A stretch of 35,417 nt of DNA, from NCBI GenBank assembly GCA_905233645.1, contig CAJODZ010000026.1:1-35417 (forward strand). The letters are read 5' to 3'. Below are positions 22,577 through 31,259 of the stretch, in pieces. The notes under the pieces are model-generated. The model was not told where the DNA came from and made no database searches. It worked only from the letters and a program-made list of their open reading frames with translations. The position numbers and the translations under genes were made by a program. Each line of letters starts with the position of its first letter. Position 1 is the first letter of the stretch. This DNA is from an uncultured Synergistales bacterium (GTDB lineage: Bacteria; Synergistota; Synergistia; Synergistales; Aminobacteriaceae).

Positions 22577-23285
22577 ATGAACATTTTTAAATTTTTGGCA
22601 CTTGTATTTTTATTCAGCACAATGTTCAGTAGTTCGGCGTTAGCTTATTCAGTCAAAGCTCCAGAAGGCAAAACGTTAAAAGTTCATTGGGCTGTACTTC
22701 AATCAAAACAGGGCAAAATGAATGAGATGGGAGCTATCGGAGCAAGAACCGTCGCAAACACTTTACGGAGCTGTTGCTAAAGAAAATCCGGATTTAATGC
22801 GCTTGCTTGAAATTTATGAAGACGAGGAAGCTTATCAGATACACCGTTCAAGCGAAGGTTTTAAACAATATATTGAAGAGCGTGCGCCAATTCTTGAAAG
22901 TTTAATAATATTGCCTGTTGACCCCGTAGTTCTTGAGCAAAAGGCTGAAGGGCCTGGGACTTTAGTTAGCATGACAATCGTTGAAGTTGCGCCGGAAAAT
23001 CTTGAAGCTTTTAAAAAGCTTATCATTCAAGAAATGACGAGAGCTGTAAAAGAAGATGAGGGCGTATTAGGTTTATTTGCGACAGCTGAACAGGGGGAAA
23101 AGCAAAACAGGTTTCATACAATGGAAATTTATAGCGACGAAAACGCCCGCGAAAAATATTTGAGTTCAGAAAATTATCAGGAATATCGAAAGCAGGCAGA
23201 TAAATTTTTAACATTCCGCAAAGTTTTTGAAAATTATCCTGCTCAAATAATATTAAGCAAAAAAGGTTTGCACCTCGAAAAATAA
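22577..23285 (+). pseudogene. Secreted two-domain ABM-type (antibiotic biosynthesis monooxygenase-like) protein, frameshifted
   Basis: Two overlapping ORFs form one protein of about 235 residues. The first supplies a signal peptide (MNIFKFLALVFLFSTMFSSS) and the start of domain 1 (LKVHWAVLQSKQGKMNEM). The second frame supplies its remainder (TLYGAVAKENPDLMRLLEIYEDEEAYQIH) plus a second domain (MTIVEVAPENLEAFKKLI ... MEIYSDENAREKYLSSENY). Each has the ABM pattern of a first strand, a helix, a GVL..-type strand and an E.Y.....A...H-like segment. The frames part near 22751-22765; removing one base, for example from TTT at 22762-22764, restores one ORF. Such dimeric alpha-beta barrels include quinol oxygenases and heme-degrading enzymes. 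It is either a decayed gene or carries a sequencing indel. Confidence 0.75.
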
Positions 23286-23319
23286 TTTGTTATTCGTGAT
23301 TTTTTAAATATAAAAAATG

Positions 23320-23348
23320 CCCCCCGTTTTTAAAGACGGAGGGTTTTT
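23320..23348. terminator. Terminator between convergent genes
   Basis: CCCCCCGT and ACGGAGGG pair with one C-A mismatch over an eight-base loop, followed by TTTTTATT on the plus strand and preceded by A-rich sequence, so it may serve both directions. Confidence 0.65.
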
Positions 23349-23360
23349 ATTATAAAAATG

Positions 23361-24977
23361 CTATTCTGATTTTGCAAATAATTTCACCACTAAAAGCGTT
23401 ACTATCATTAAGACTATCGCCGCTGGTAAAACTATTAACGCATTCGGAATAAAGCCTGCAATTATGTAACTCACAAAACTTACGCTCGCAACCGTTATCG
23501 CATAAGGCAACTGCGTCGAAACATGTACTACATGGTCGCACTGCGCACCAGCTGAAGCCATAATCGTCGTGTCTGAAATTGGCGAGCAATGATCACCGCA
23601 AACAGCTCCCGCCATACACGCTGATACACAGACAACACCTAACGGGTCGCTTAACGGGAATACGCTTAACGTTATAGGGATTAAAATTCCAAAAGTACCC
23701 CATGATGTACCCGTAGAGAACGAAATAAAACACGCTATGACAAAAATTACCGCCGGCAAAAACGCTTTGAAATTGACAGCAGAATTTTTAACAACTTCTT
23801 CAACAAATTGTTTCGCTCCGAGTGAGTCCGTCATGTTTTTTAAGCTCCACGCAAAAACAAGAATTAAAATCGCTGAAACCATTGATTTAAAACCGTCGGG
23901 GATACATTGCGAAATTTCGTGGAATGTCATCGTCCGTCTGCACATAAAATAAGCACCAATAAGCGTCGCAATTAACGTCATGGCCGAACCTAAAACTAAC
24001 CCAACGGAAGCGTCTGAATCGGCAAATGCTTCAACAAAATTTTTGCCTGAGAAAAATCCGCCCGAATAAATCATGCCGACAACACATAAAATTATTAAAA
24101 CAGCTACGGGTAAAACTAAGTCTAAAACTCTGCCCGCCGGCCTCTTTTTATTACCTTCGTCAGAATTTGAAGTCGCCATTCCTGAAAAAACATCGCCGTT
24201 AATTTTCGCATCGCGTTCGTATTTAGCCATAGGCCCGTAATCTAAACCGGTCAATGCTAAAAATATCATCATTACAATCGTTAATAACGCATAAAAATTA
24301 AACGGTATCGCTTTCACAAATAAATATAATCCGTTACCGTCTTCAACATAACTCGAAACAGCAGCAGCCCATGACGAAACAGGTGCAATAATACAAATCG
24401 GTGCGGCGGTAGCGTCGACTAAATATGCTAATTTAGCGCGTGAAACTTTGCTCTCATCAGTTACGGGACGCATGACTGAACCAACAGTTAAGCAGTTAAA
24501 ATAATCGTCAATGAAAATTAAAACGCCCAACAAAATCGTAGATAATTGCGCACCGGCTCTCGATTTAATATGTTTGCTAGCCCAATTTCCAAACGCAGCA
24601 GAACCGCCCGACTTGTTGATTAACGTTACCATTATCCCCAAGATTACCAGGAAAACTAATATGCCGGCGTTCGACGTGTCTGAAATTACAGCAACTATTC
24701 CGTCGCGAAAAACATGGTTAATCGTTCCTTCAAAGCTGAAATTTGAAAAAAGTAAACCGCCCGTAACAATTCCGACAAACAGAGATGTGTAAACTTCTTT
24801 CGTGATTAACGCAAGACCTATCGCTATAACCGGAGGCAGTAATGACCACGCTGTCTGATAAAAAGGCGATTGAGGCGCGGTCTCTTCAGCACATGCAACA
24901 CCAGTCAAGGCCATGAGCATTAAAAATACATACGGGAAAATCGAAGAACACTTGTTAAAAAATTTTGGTGCTTTCAC
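23361..24977 (-). CDS. nhaC: NhaC-family sodium/proton antiporter
   Basis: 538 residues, GTG start after AAGGAGTG. An N-terminal signal-like segment (FPYVFLMLMALTGVACAEE) precedes about 11-12 membrane helices. Family motifs are LIFIDDYFNCLTVGSVMRPVTD, SRAKLAYLVDATAAPICIIAPVSSWAAA and, near the end, FSTGTSWGTFGILIPI and GDHCSPISDTTIMASAGAQCDH. NhaC proteins exchange sodium (sometimes with an organic anion such as malate or lactate) for protons across the inner membrane. It lies 69 bases downstream of the TRAP fusion permease on the same strand, so it could re-export sodium brought in by that carrier. This link is an inference from position. Confidence 0.9.
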   Translation of the reverse strand: MKAPKFFNKCSSIFPYVFLMLMALTGVACAEETAPQSPFYQTAWSLLPPVIAIGLALITKEVYTSLFVGIVTGGLLFSNFSFEGTINHVFRDGIVAVISDTSNAGILVFLVILGIMVTLINKSGGSAAFGNWASKHIKSRAGAQLSTILLGVLIFIDDYFNCLTVGSVMRPVTDESKVSRAKLAYLVDATAAPICIIAPVSSWAAAVSSYVEDGNGLYLFVKAIPFNFYALLTIVMMIFLALTGLDYGPMAKYERDAKINGDVFSGMATSNSDEGNKKRPAGRVLDLVLPVAVLIILCVVGMIYSGGFFSGKNFVEAFADSDASVGLVLGSAMTLIATLIGAYFMCRRTMTFHEISQCIPDGFKSMVSAILILVFAWSLKNMTDSLGAKQFVEEVVKNSAVNFKAFLPAVIFVIACFISFSTGTSWGTFGILIPITLSVFPLSDPLGVVCVSACMAGAVCGDHCSPISDTTIMASAGAQCDHVVHVSTQLPYAITVASVSFVSYIIAGFIPNALIVLPAAIVLMIVTLLVVKLFAKSE

Positions 24978-25015
24978 TTTCTAAATACACTCCTTAAAAA
25001 ATTTATAACGCGGAA

Positions 25016-25021
25016 ATTATA
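25016..25021 (-). promoter_or_regulatory. Candidate -10 box before nhaC
   Basis: GATTATAATTT on the minus strand gives a perfect TATAAT about 40 bases before the GTG start, without a recognisable -35. Confidence 0.3.
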
Positions 25022-25046
25022 ATCTTGTTTAAAAATTTTAATAATT

Positions 25047-27008
25047 TTAATTATTGTCGCGCTTTAATTTTAAATATTGGACGATTACACCAACAGCTAA
25101 TAACGTAAAGCCTGCTAAATCGCTCATAAAGCCAGGCACTAACATTAACAAACCTCCGGCTGCAAGCATTACACGAATTACAAAATTCATCGGCCTGAAT
25201 AAATAACCGTTTAACGCCGCCGCAACTCCAAAGATGCCTAGTAAAGCCGTTACACAAATTAAAGCTACTTCGATAAACGCTAATAACTCATTTAAAAACG
25301 GGTCTGCTCCGGAAATATGACCGATATTTTCAAATAACATCGCAGGCTCAAACGCAAATATATACGGAACAATGAACGCCGCTATTGCTAATCGTGTCGC
25401 GTTAAAAGCTGTCTTCATCGGGGGAGCTTTGGCTATCGCTGAACCAGCATACGCCGCTAACGCTACAGGAGGTGTGATATCAGCAACGATACCAAAATAA
25501 AATACAAAGAAGTGCGCGCAAACTTTTTCAATGCCAATAGCCGGAGCCATTAAAATCGGAGCACAGGTCGCCGCCATAATACAATAATTCGCCGTCGTCG
25601 GAACTCCCATCCCTAAAATTATGCAGCAAATCATCGTCAAAATTAGCGCTATAAAAGCATGGCCGCCCGAAATATTTACAACCATCGAAATTAACTGCGA
25701 GGCTAATCCTGTTGAAGTTATACAGCCGGCAACTAATCCAGCCATAGCACACGCAACCGCTACTGTAATTGTTCCTTTGCCTCCGGCTTCAAGAGCGTCA
25801 ATAATTTTCGTAAAGGTAATGCGTTCGTCAGAATTTATTAAACCGACAAGAATTGCAAAACCAATCGCTACAGCCGCTGAAAATTGCATCGTGTAAATAT
25901 TCATCGACACCATTACGACGAGCACGACTAACGGCAATAATAAATATATTTTTGGCAACAGCTCAATTATTTTCGGGAGTTCGTCTTTTGAAATTCCTTT
26001 TAACCCTAACTTTTTTGCTTCCAAATGAACAGCGATATAAATTCCTGCAAAATATAAAACAGCCGGCAAAATCGCTTTTAACGCAACTTGAGAGTACGGC
26101 ACGCCCATATATTCAGACATTAAGAACGCTGCCGCTCCCATTATCGGAGGCATGATTTGTCCACCAGTTGAAGCCGCTGCCTCGACAGCCCCCGCAAATT
26201 CAGCTTTGTAACCAGTCTTCTTCATCATCGGAATTGTAATTGAGCCTGTTGTTACGGTGTTCCCGACAGATGAGCCTGAAACCATTCCGCACAACGCAGA
26301 CGATATAACAGCAACTTTAGCAGGCCCTCCAGATGATGAACCGGCTATCGCGTTGGCCATGTTGATGAAAAATGCTGAAATCCCCGTACGCTCTAAAAAT
26401 GCTCCGAAAATAATAAACACGACTATATATTTCGCACAAACATCAATCGGAGTACTTCTAATTCCGTCGCCGGTCGAGTAATATAAATCGTAAATAACTT
26501 TTCCAAAACGAACGTTGCAAAACGCATAAACCATTAAAGCTCCGACAACACACAAAATCGGAATGCCAACACAACGCCTGCATAATTCCATCGTCGAAAT
26601 AATTGCTAAAATCGCCATCGTTACCATCAATTTATAATCAGGATTACGCGGACTTGTTACACGTAAAGCTAATTTGATTATGCTTTCAGCGTTCCAGGCA
26701 AAATAGAAAAACGGAATTACTCCAGCAAGCATGATTAAAATATCATAAACCGGCATTGAATTAGTTTTGACATGATGACGGCTAATCGGGTAATTTAAAT
26801 ATCCAATTATCAAAATCAGGCCAAGAAAAATATTTAATTTAATTTCCGGCATCATAGTGCTGAACAACGTAACGTAAATGCAATACAACGAGAATAATGC
26901 AGAAATCCAACGGATAAAAATTTTCGGCGCGCCTTCCCAAATTCGAGTATTGCTTTCGCGGTCATACTTCTTCATAACGTCGTCTAAGTCTTTTTGAAAG
27001 TCACTCAC
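25047..27008 (-). CDS. TRAP transporter 4TM/12TM fusion permease (TAXI-type partner)
   Basis: 653 residues, GTG start after AGAGGAG. The N-terminal third contains the DctQ-like helices (ISALFSLYCIYVTLFSTMMP onward) fused to a DctM-like domain. DctM motifs include SGSSVGNTVTTGSITIPMMKKTGYKAEFAGAVEAAASTGGQIMPPIMGAAAFLMSEYMG and, later, LGMGVPTTANYCIMAATCAP and DITPPVALAAYAGSAIAKA. Fused permeases of this size normally pair with TAXI-family receptors, and the gene upstream encodes exactly that. It takes up a dicarboxylate or amino-acid-like solute using a sodium gradient; the ligand is unknown. The final hydrophobic stretch (RVMLAAGGLLMLVPGFMSDLAG) forms extra C-terminal helices. Confidence 0.93.
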   Translation of the reverse strand: MSDFQKDLDDVMKKYDRESNTRIWEGAPKIFIRWISALFSLYCIYVTLFSTMMPEIKLNIFLGLILIIGYLNYPISRHHVKTNSMPVYDILIMLAGVIPFFYFAWNAESIIKLALRVTSPRNPDYKLMVTMAILAIISTMELCRRCVGIPILCVVGALMVYAFCNVRFGKVIYDLYYSTGDGIRSTPIDVCAKYIVVFIIFGAFLERTGISAFFINMANAIAGSSSGGPAKVAVISSALCGMVSGSSVGNTVTTGSITIPMMKKTGYKAEFAGAVEAAASTGGQIMPPIMGAAAFLMSEYMGVPYSQVALKAILPAVLYFAGIYIAVHLEAKKLGLKGISKDELPKIIELLPKIYLLLPLVVLVVMVSMNIYTMQFSAAVAIGFAILVGLINSDERITFTKIIDALEAGGKGTITVAVACAMAGLVAGCITSTGLASQLISMVVNISGGHAFIALILTMICCIILGMGVPTTANYCIMAATCAPILMAPAIGIEKVCAHFFVFYFGIVADITPPVALAAYAGSAIAKAPPMKTAFNATRLAIAAFIVPYIFAFEPAMLFENIGHISGADPFLNELLAFIEVALICVTALLGIFGVAAALNGYLFRPMNFVIRVMLAAGGLLMLVPGFMSDLAGFTLLAVGVIVQYLKLKRDNN

Positions 27009-27045
27009 TAAAAATCACAGCTCCTCTTTAAAAAATTTTTAAAAT

Positions 27046-27079
27046 AAAAAAACGGCCATGAATTTTTTAATCACAGCCG
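27046..27079 (-). terminator. Intra-operon terminator between TAXI receptor and permease
   Basis: On the minus strand CGGCTGTGA pairs with TCATGGCCG (nine pairs, two wobbles) and is followed by TTTTTTT. Partial termination here would leave more receptor than permease mRNA. Confidence 0.7.
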
Positions 27080-27113
27080 CTTTGATTTTTTAAATTAACA
27101 TACTCTTAAAAAA

Positions 27114-28112
27114 TTATTTTCCGCTAACGACTATGCCTTTCTCAGCAAAGTATTTAATTGCTCCGGCATGATACGGGACGGCTGTGTATGACGCGGCAAA
27201 ACCTAAATTTAACTCGTTTGCTTTTGCATGTGCCACAGCGATAGCGTCCTTGTTCTCAAAAATTCCGTATAAGAAATTAAAAACATCAACTTCCGAAACA
27301 TCATCGCGAGCTATTACAACCGCACCAACCGCTACTGTCCTTACGTCTTCGGGAGTGTTATAAACAACTTTTGAAATCGTGTAAGGCGAATAATACGGTG
27401 AAGCGGCGATTAACTTTACAATGTGTTCATCATCAAAGCCAACTAAATAAACCTGTTTTGTCGTAGCTAATGAAGTTACAGCAGTCGTCGGAATGCCAGC
27501 AACAATAAATGCAGCGTCAATTTTCCCGTCCTGTAAAGCTTCAACGCTATCACCAAATGATTGATACGTCGGCTTGATATCTTTCTCAATGTCTAAATCA
27601 TAAGCCGTTAAAACGTCGACAGCATTGAAATAAACTCCTGAACCAGCCGCACCGACTGAAACATTTTTGCCCTTTAAATCAGCGACGGTTTTAATTTCGG
27701 GATTAAGAGTAACGATTTGAACTTGTTCCATGTAAAGATTTGCGACCGTCGAAAAATTAGTAACTTTGTCATCAAAAAGTCTCGTGCCTTTGTAAGCATA
27801 AGCTCCTACGTCAGTCTGCACAAATCCTAATTGAGCGTCGCCGTCTTCCATTGCTTCGATATTAGCTTTTGAACCGCCCGATGTGATAACCGTAACTTTT
27901 GTTGAGGTCGTCTCAGTGACTTTTCCGGCCAAGACTGAACCAAATCCGTAATATGTCCCCTGAGCGCCTCCCGTCGAAAACGTTAAACGGCTTCCGCCTG
28001 CCATAGGGACAAACGTCACAACTTCCTGTTCAGGGGCTTGCATCTCTTCAGCAGCCATAACGGGTAAAGCTAACGCAAGAATAAAAGTGATTGCTAATAA
28101 AAATTTTTTCAT
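27114..28112 (-). CDS. TAXI-family TRAP transporter solute-binding protein
   Basis: 332 residues. A clear signal peptide (MKKFLLAITFILALALPVMA) is followed by the TAXI motif region: LTFSTGGAQGTYYGFGSVLA, VTVITSGGSKANIEAM and AQLGFVQTDVGAYAYKG. Further family features are LKGKNVSVGAAGSGVYFNA, DGKIDAAFIVAGIPTTAV and the C-terminal VPYHAGAIKYFAEKGI. It binds a small anionic or amino-acid solute in the periplasm and docks with the 4TM/12TM permease encoded just downstream. AAAGGAG lies about 16 bases before the ATG, a rather long gap, but the signal peptide supports this start. A TTGACA/TAAAAT promoter stands upstream. Confidence 0.93.
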   Translation of the reverse strand: MKKFLLAITFILALALPVMAAEEMQAPEQEVVTFVPMAGGSRLTFSTGGAQGTYYGFGSVLAGKVTETTSTKVTVITSGGSKANIEAMEDGDAQLGFVQTDVGAYAYKGTRLFDDKVTNFSTVANLYMEQVQIVTLNPEIKTVADLKGKNVSVGAAGSGVYFNAVDVLTAYDLDIEKDIKPTYQSFGDSVEALQDGKIDAAFIVAGIPTTAVTSLATTKQVYLVGFDDEHIVKLIAASPYYSPYTISKVVYNTPEDVRTVAVGAVVIARDDVSEVDVFNFLYGIFENKDAIAVAHAKANELNLGFAASYTAVPYHAGAIKYFAEKGIVVSGK

Positions 28113-28157
28113 GTCCGTAAGAATTAAACTCCTTTACTAAAAATAAATTGCTTGAAT

Positions 28158-28187
28158 ATTTTAATCAACTTTAAATAAGACTGTCAA
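28158..28187 (-). promoter_or_regulatory. Sigma-70-type promoter of the TAXI transporter operon
   Basis: On the minus strand a perfect -35 TTGACA is followed after 18 bases by TAAAAT (five of six), giving a start about 40 bases before the ATG. It lies in the gap after the mscS-type gene, so the transport operon can be expressed independently. Confidence 0.7.
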
Positions 28188-28205
28188 CGAAGGTTTTGCT
28201 GTTAA

Positions 28206-30509
28206 TTATTTTGGAAGTTTAACGGCTTCTTCTTCAACATCGGCTTTTTGATTTTCGTCCTCTTCAATTTTTGGCGGCTCATAATTTCTAGTGTGAACAA
28301 CGCGTTGCGGAAATGGGATTTCAATTCCTTCACGATTAAACACCGAAGCTATATGATGACGTAAATCGCTTGAAACTTTTATACCGGCGGCCTGTTTTAA
28401 ATCAATCCAGTAATAAATCTCAAACTCTAAAGCGCTCTCACCAAAATTTTTAAATATAACCATTGGCGCAGGGTCTTTTAGAATTTTTGAATGGCCTTTG
28501 ACGATATCGTTTAATAATTCTTCAACTTTTCTAGTGTCCGAATTATAAGCGACACCGACTTTTAATAATTCGCGCTTCTTCATGTCTGAGCCTGTCCAGT
28601 TTGTAACGCTGTTCTCTAAAAAATATCTGTTCGGTAAAACAACGTCAAAACCGTCCCAAGTCTTTATACGTGTCGAACGTGAGCCAATGTCTTCAACTTT
28701 TCCAGACGCGCCGGCGACTTGGATAATGTCATTAACTTTAAACGGTCTGCTGAAAATTACTATGAAACCGCTGATTAAGTTGTTGAAAATATTTTGCATT
28801 CCGAAACCTAGACCAACTGCCATAGCACCGCCCATAAACGCAAACGCTGTTAAAGGAATTTCGACAATGTTTAAAGCGATTAAAGCGAACGCAACCCATA
28901 AAATATAAAATAAAATTCGTTGAACAGCATTCGCCGCCGTAACATTTGCATTAGCACGTTTTAAAATTCTGCGCTTTAATAAATTACTGCCCCATGAACT
29001 CAAAAAGAAGCTCGATAAAAATACAAGTATCGCAACTATTAAACGCCAAACTGTAACAGAATAGCCCTCGCCTTCCCATAATTGCGTGTTAAAAAATCCT
29101 AGAACAGTCTCGCGGCTGAAATTGCTGACTTTTTCAACAACACGTAACGCGCTTATATTATCGTTTGCTTCAGCGTTTAATCTCTGCTCTAAAAATATTA
29201 CGTTCGGGATTAGAGCTTCATATCTATTTAAGACATCAGAGACGATTTTGCGCTGGTTATCTAATGCCTGTAATAATATTTGCTGGACGTTAGATGATAT
29301 TCCTTCGGTGTTAGCTTGAGCCTGAGTGTTTTCGATTTGGCGTAAAATGCTTGCTTCAAGTGAACGAATGCCTTCCAACTGCCTTTGTAAATCCTGTACC
29401 TGCTTTTCGGAGCTGTCGCGTAATTTCCAAATCTCTTCGCCAGTAGCTTTATCGTGAAATAATTTAAATCTGTCGCGCCAAATTTGTTGAGCCTCGCGGC
29501 TGTAATTGATCTCCTCTTCGATGAACGATAATAAATACTCCCAATAATTAACACGCGCCGACCTTGCCTGAAAATTTGCATAATTAACCGTTAATTCTTG
29601 GCTGGTCTCATCTTTTGAAGTCATGACGGCTCTTGTACGGGCTAAGGCTAAATTTGCGCTGTCTAAAGATTTGCGAGCCTTGTTTAATTCTTCGGTTAAT
29701 TCGTTAATTCTAGTCTGCAATTTTTCGATATTAGCGTCTAAAACTTCCTGCGGAAATCTTAAAATGCTTGTCATATTTTCTAAACGGCGGCGTAAACGTT
29801 TTATATTGTCGACGTTAGCGTCAAAAGTTCTTTTTAAATCACGAACTTGAATTTGTGATAATGCAACGTTTAATCTCGCGTTCTCAAGTTCTAAAATATG
29901 CGTACGCGGAGTTTTAAGACCTGTGTCACCGGCTTCAGCCTCTTTTAATTGCTTTTTTAATTTAGCGGCCTCATCTAAATTTGAACGCAGCTTACTCAAT
30001 TTACTTTGCAAATAAAAAACCTGAGTTACAATTCCGCGCGATACTTTACTAATTTCACGGCGTAAATCATCTTGAGCGTTAATATCCGGTGAGGTCATTG
30101 CGGCTAAATCTGAAACGTCCTGCGATTTAATATCAAGGCCGGCTGTCTCAATTCCTTGACGAGAACCCTGAATTAAAGAGCTATAACTTACCAGCGATAA
30201 ACTTAACTCAGACAATACACGTAAATGATTTTCGCGCTGTTCATCGTTATAACCCCAAATGGCCATGTCATCAGACGCGCTCTCAGTTAAATTAGCAAGT
30301 TCCAAAATTCGAGCGTCGATATTCTCTTTACTTAAATCAATTTCGGCAAGCTCTTCGTTAATTGTTTTGCGTAATCTTGAAATATCGTTACTTATCTCGT
30401 TTTGAATATTCGTAACATAATCTGTAGCCACTTCTTGAGTTTCAGCACCGTGTGCAAAATTAGTCAGTGCTGTTAGAAATACGAGTGCAATTAAAAATTT
30501 TTTGAGCAA
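28206..30509 (-). CDS. MscS-family mechanosensitive channel with long periplasmic coiled-coil domain
   Basis: 767 residues, TTG start after CAGGGGGAA. Residues 1-22 are a signal peptide (LLKKFLIALVFLTALTNFAHG as coded). Residues 25-450 are charged and coiled-coil-like (for example LQTRINELTEELNKARKSLDSANL), as in the periplasmic domain of MscK-like channels. Membrane helices follow from about 480, and the pore helix and beta domain of MscS are visible: AFMGGAMAVGLGFGMQNIFNNLISG, IFSRPFKVNDIIQV, GKVEDIGSRSTRIKTWDG and VLPNRYFLENSVTNWT. The C-terminal domain ends with GIEIPFPQRVVHTRNY and an acidic tail. It would relieve osmotic pressure at the inner membrane. Confidence 0.92.
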   Translation of the reverse strand: MLKKFLIALVFLTALTNFAHGAETQEVATDYVTNIQNEISNDISRLRKTINEELAEIDLSKENIDARILELANLTESASDDMAIWGYNDEQRENHLRVLSELSLSLVSYSSLIQGSRQGIETAGLDIKSQDVSDLAAMTSPDINAQDDLRREISKVSRGIVTQVFYLQSKLSKLRSNLDEAAKLKKQLKEAEAGDTGLKTPRTHILELENARLNVALSQIQVRDLKRTFDANVDNIKRLRRRLENMTSILRFPQEVLDANIEKLQTRINELTEELNKARKSLDSANLALARTRAVMTSKDETSQELTVNYANFQARSARVNYWEYLLSFIEEEINYSREAQQIWRDRFKLFHDKATGEEIWKLRDSSEKQVQDLQRQLEGIRSLEASILRQIENTQAQANTEGISSNVQQILLQALDNQRKIVSDVLNRYEALIPNVIFLEQRLNAEANDNISALRVVEKVSNFSRETVLGFFNTQLWEGEGYSVTVWRLIVAILVFLSSFFLSSWGSNLLKRRILKRANANVTAANAVQRILFYILWVAFALIALNIVEIPLTAFAFMGGAMAVGLGFGMQNIFNNLISGFIVIFSRPFKVNDIIQVAGASGKVEDIGSRSTRIKTWDGFDVVLPNRYFLENSVTNWTGSDMKKRELLKVGVAYNSDTRKVEELLNDIVKGHSKILKDPAPMVIFKNFGESALEFEIYYWIDLKQAAGIKVSSDLRHHIASVFNREGIEIPFPQRVVHTRNYEPPKIEEDENQKADVEEEAVKLPK

Positions 30510-30563
30510 TTAAAAATTTCCCCCTGAGTTTAAAAAATCAATTATTTAAAATAATAAAACTAC

Positions 30564-30592
30564 TTGCTAAAAATTAAAACCTGCTCTAAAAT
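30564..30592 (+). promoter_or_regulatory. Promoter of tRNA-Gly
   Basis: TTGCTA, 17 bases, TAAAAT. The predicted transcript start is about a dozen bases before the tRNA. Confidence 0.55.
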
Positions 30593-30611
30593 CAGCCACG
30601 TTATTTTTTAA

Positions 30612-30687
30612 GCGGACGTAACTCAGTTGGTAGAGTGTCAGCTTCCCAAGCTGAATGTCGCGGGTTCGAATCCCGTCATCCGCTCCA
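30612..30687 (+). tRNA. tRNA-Gly, anticodon CCC
   Basis: Full cloverleaf of 76 bases: acceptor GCGGACG, D arm ACTC...GAGT, anticodon arm TCAGC-TTCCCAA-GCTGA with CCC at 34-36, five-base variable loop, T arm GCGGG-TTCGAAT-CCCGT and an encoded CCA. The acceptor has a C-A mismatch at the sixth pair (GCGGACG against CATCCGC). CCC reads GGG glycine codons. Confidence 0.96.
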
Positions 30688-30732
30688 ATCCTTTATATTA
30701 TTTCCCGATTAAAAAATTTTTTAAAAGCCTTT

Positions 30733-30834
30733 AATTTTTGCAACTACGTTTACAACTACATAAAAGCATTTATAAATTTAACAGCCGCAAAATTTTTAAG
30801 CACATCGATTTTCAAACAAAGTGTTAAATTTTTT
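30733..30834 (-). repeat. Dispersed intergenic repeat, copy B
   Basis: Minus-strand counterpart of 6474-6575. It reads AAAAAATTTAACACTTTG, then AAAATCGATGTG, GCGGCTGTTAAATTT and GTAGTTGTAAACGTAGTTGC. The last block holds a direct repeat of GTAGTTG around TAAAC. This copy lies between tRNA-Gly and the small plus-strand gene, the gap of about 250 bases holding nothing else that I can identify. Confidence 0.7.
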
Positions 30835-30938
30835 CAGCGTGAAATTTTTGCAGGCTTTAAAATTATTCGATACTTAATCTCTAGTATTAGAGCTTTAATT
30901 GCTGTATTATCCGCAAAAATAAAAAGGAGTTATTTTTT

Positions 30939-31253
30939 ATGTGGCTATTTGAGAAAAAAATTACGATATTTCAGCAGAAAAATAAAAATGAGTGGTTAAA
31001 AATTTCAAACGCTCTTAAAGAGGCAGGACTAAAAATTAAAGCTGGCCATTATGCTGCTGATACTTTAAATCCATGTGGTTGCGGAGCAAAGCTCGACCCT
31101 AGAAATTTTGGAGCTAAAGGATACATCGACCGCGAAGTCTATTTTATCGAAGTCCGGAAATCTGAGCTTCAGCGCGCCTACGAAATTATTAACGCAAACG
31201 GTTTTAATGCAGTCGTCGAAAATGACCCCGTAGGAAAATTAGGACGAATTTAA
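30939..31253 (+). CDS. Small conserved-looking protein of unknown function with CGC motif
   Basis: 104 residues, with a good AAAAAGGAG site before the ATG. The layout of one N-terminal strand (WLFEKKITIF), a helix (WLKISNALKEAGLKI), a central loop NPCGCGAKLDPRNFGAKG, a strand (REVYFIEVRK) and a helix (LQRAYEIINANGF) resembles the DUF2007-type signal-transducing fold, where two alpha-beta elements flank a variable loop. The paired Cys in the loop may bind a metal. This is a structural impression, not a firm family call. The gene is convergent with mnmE, with only six bases between the stops and no terminator in the gap. Confidence 0.75.
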   Translation: MWLFEKKITIFQQKNKNEWLKISNALKEAGLKIKAGHYAADTLNPCGCGAKLDPRNFGAKGYIDREVYFIEVRKSELQRAYEIINANGFNAVVENDPVGKLGRI

Positions 31254-31259
31254 AAATAA

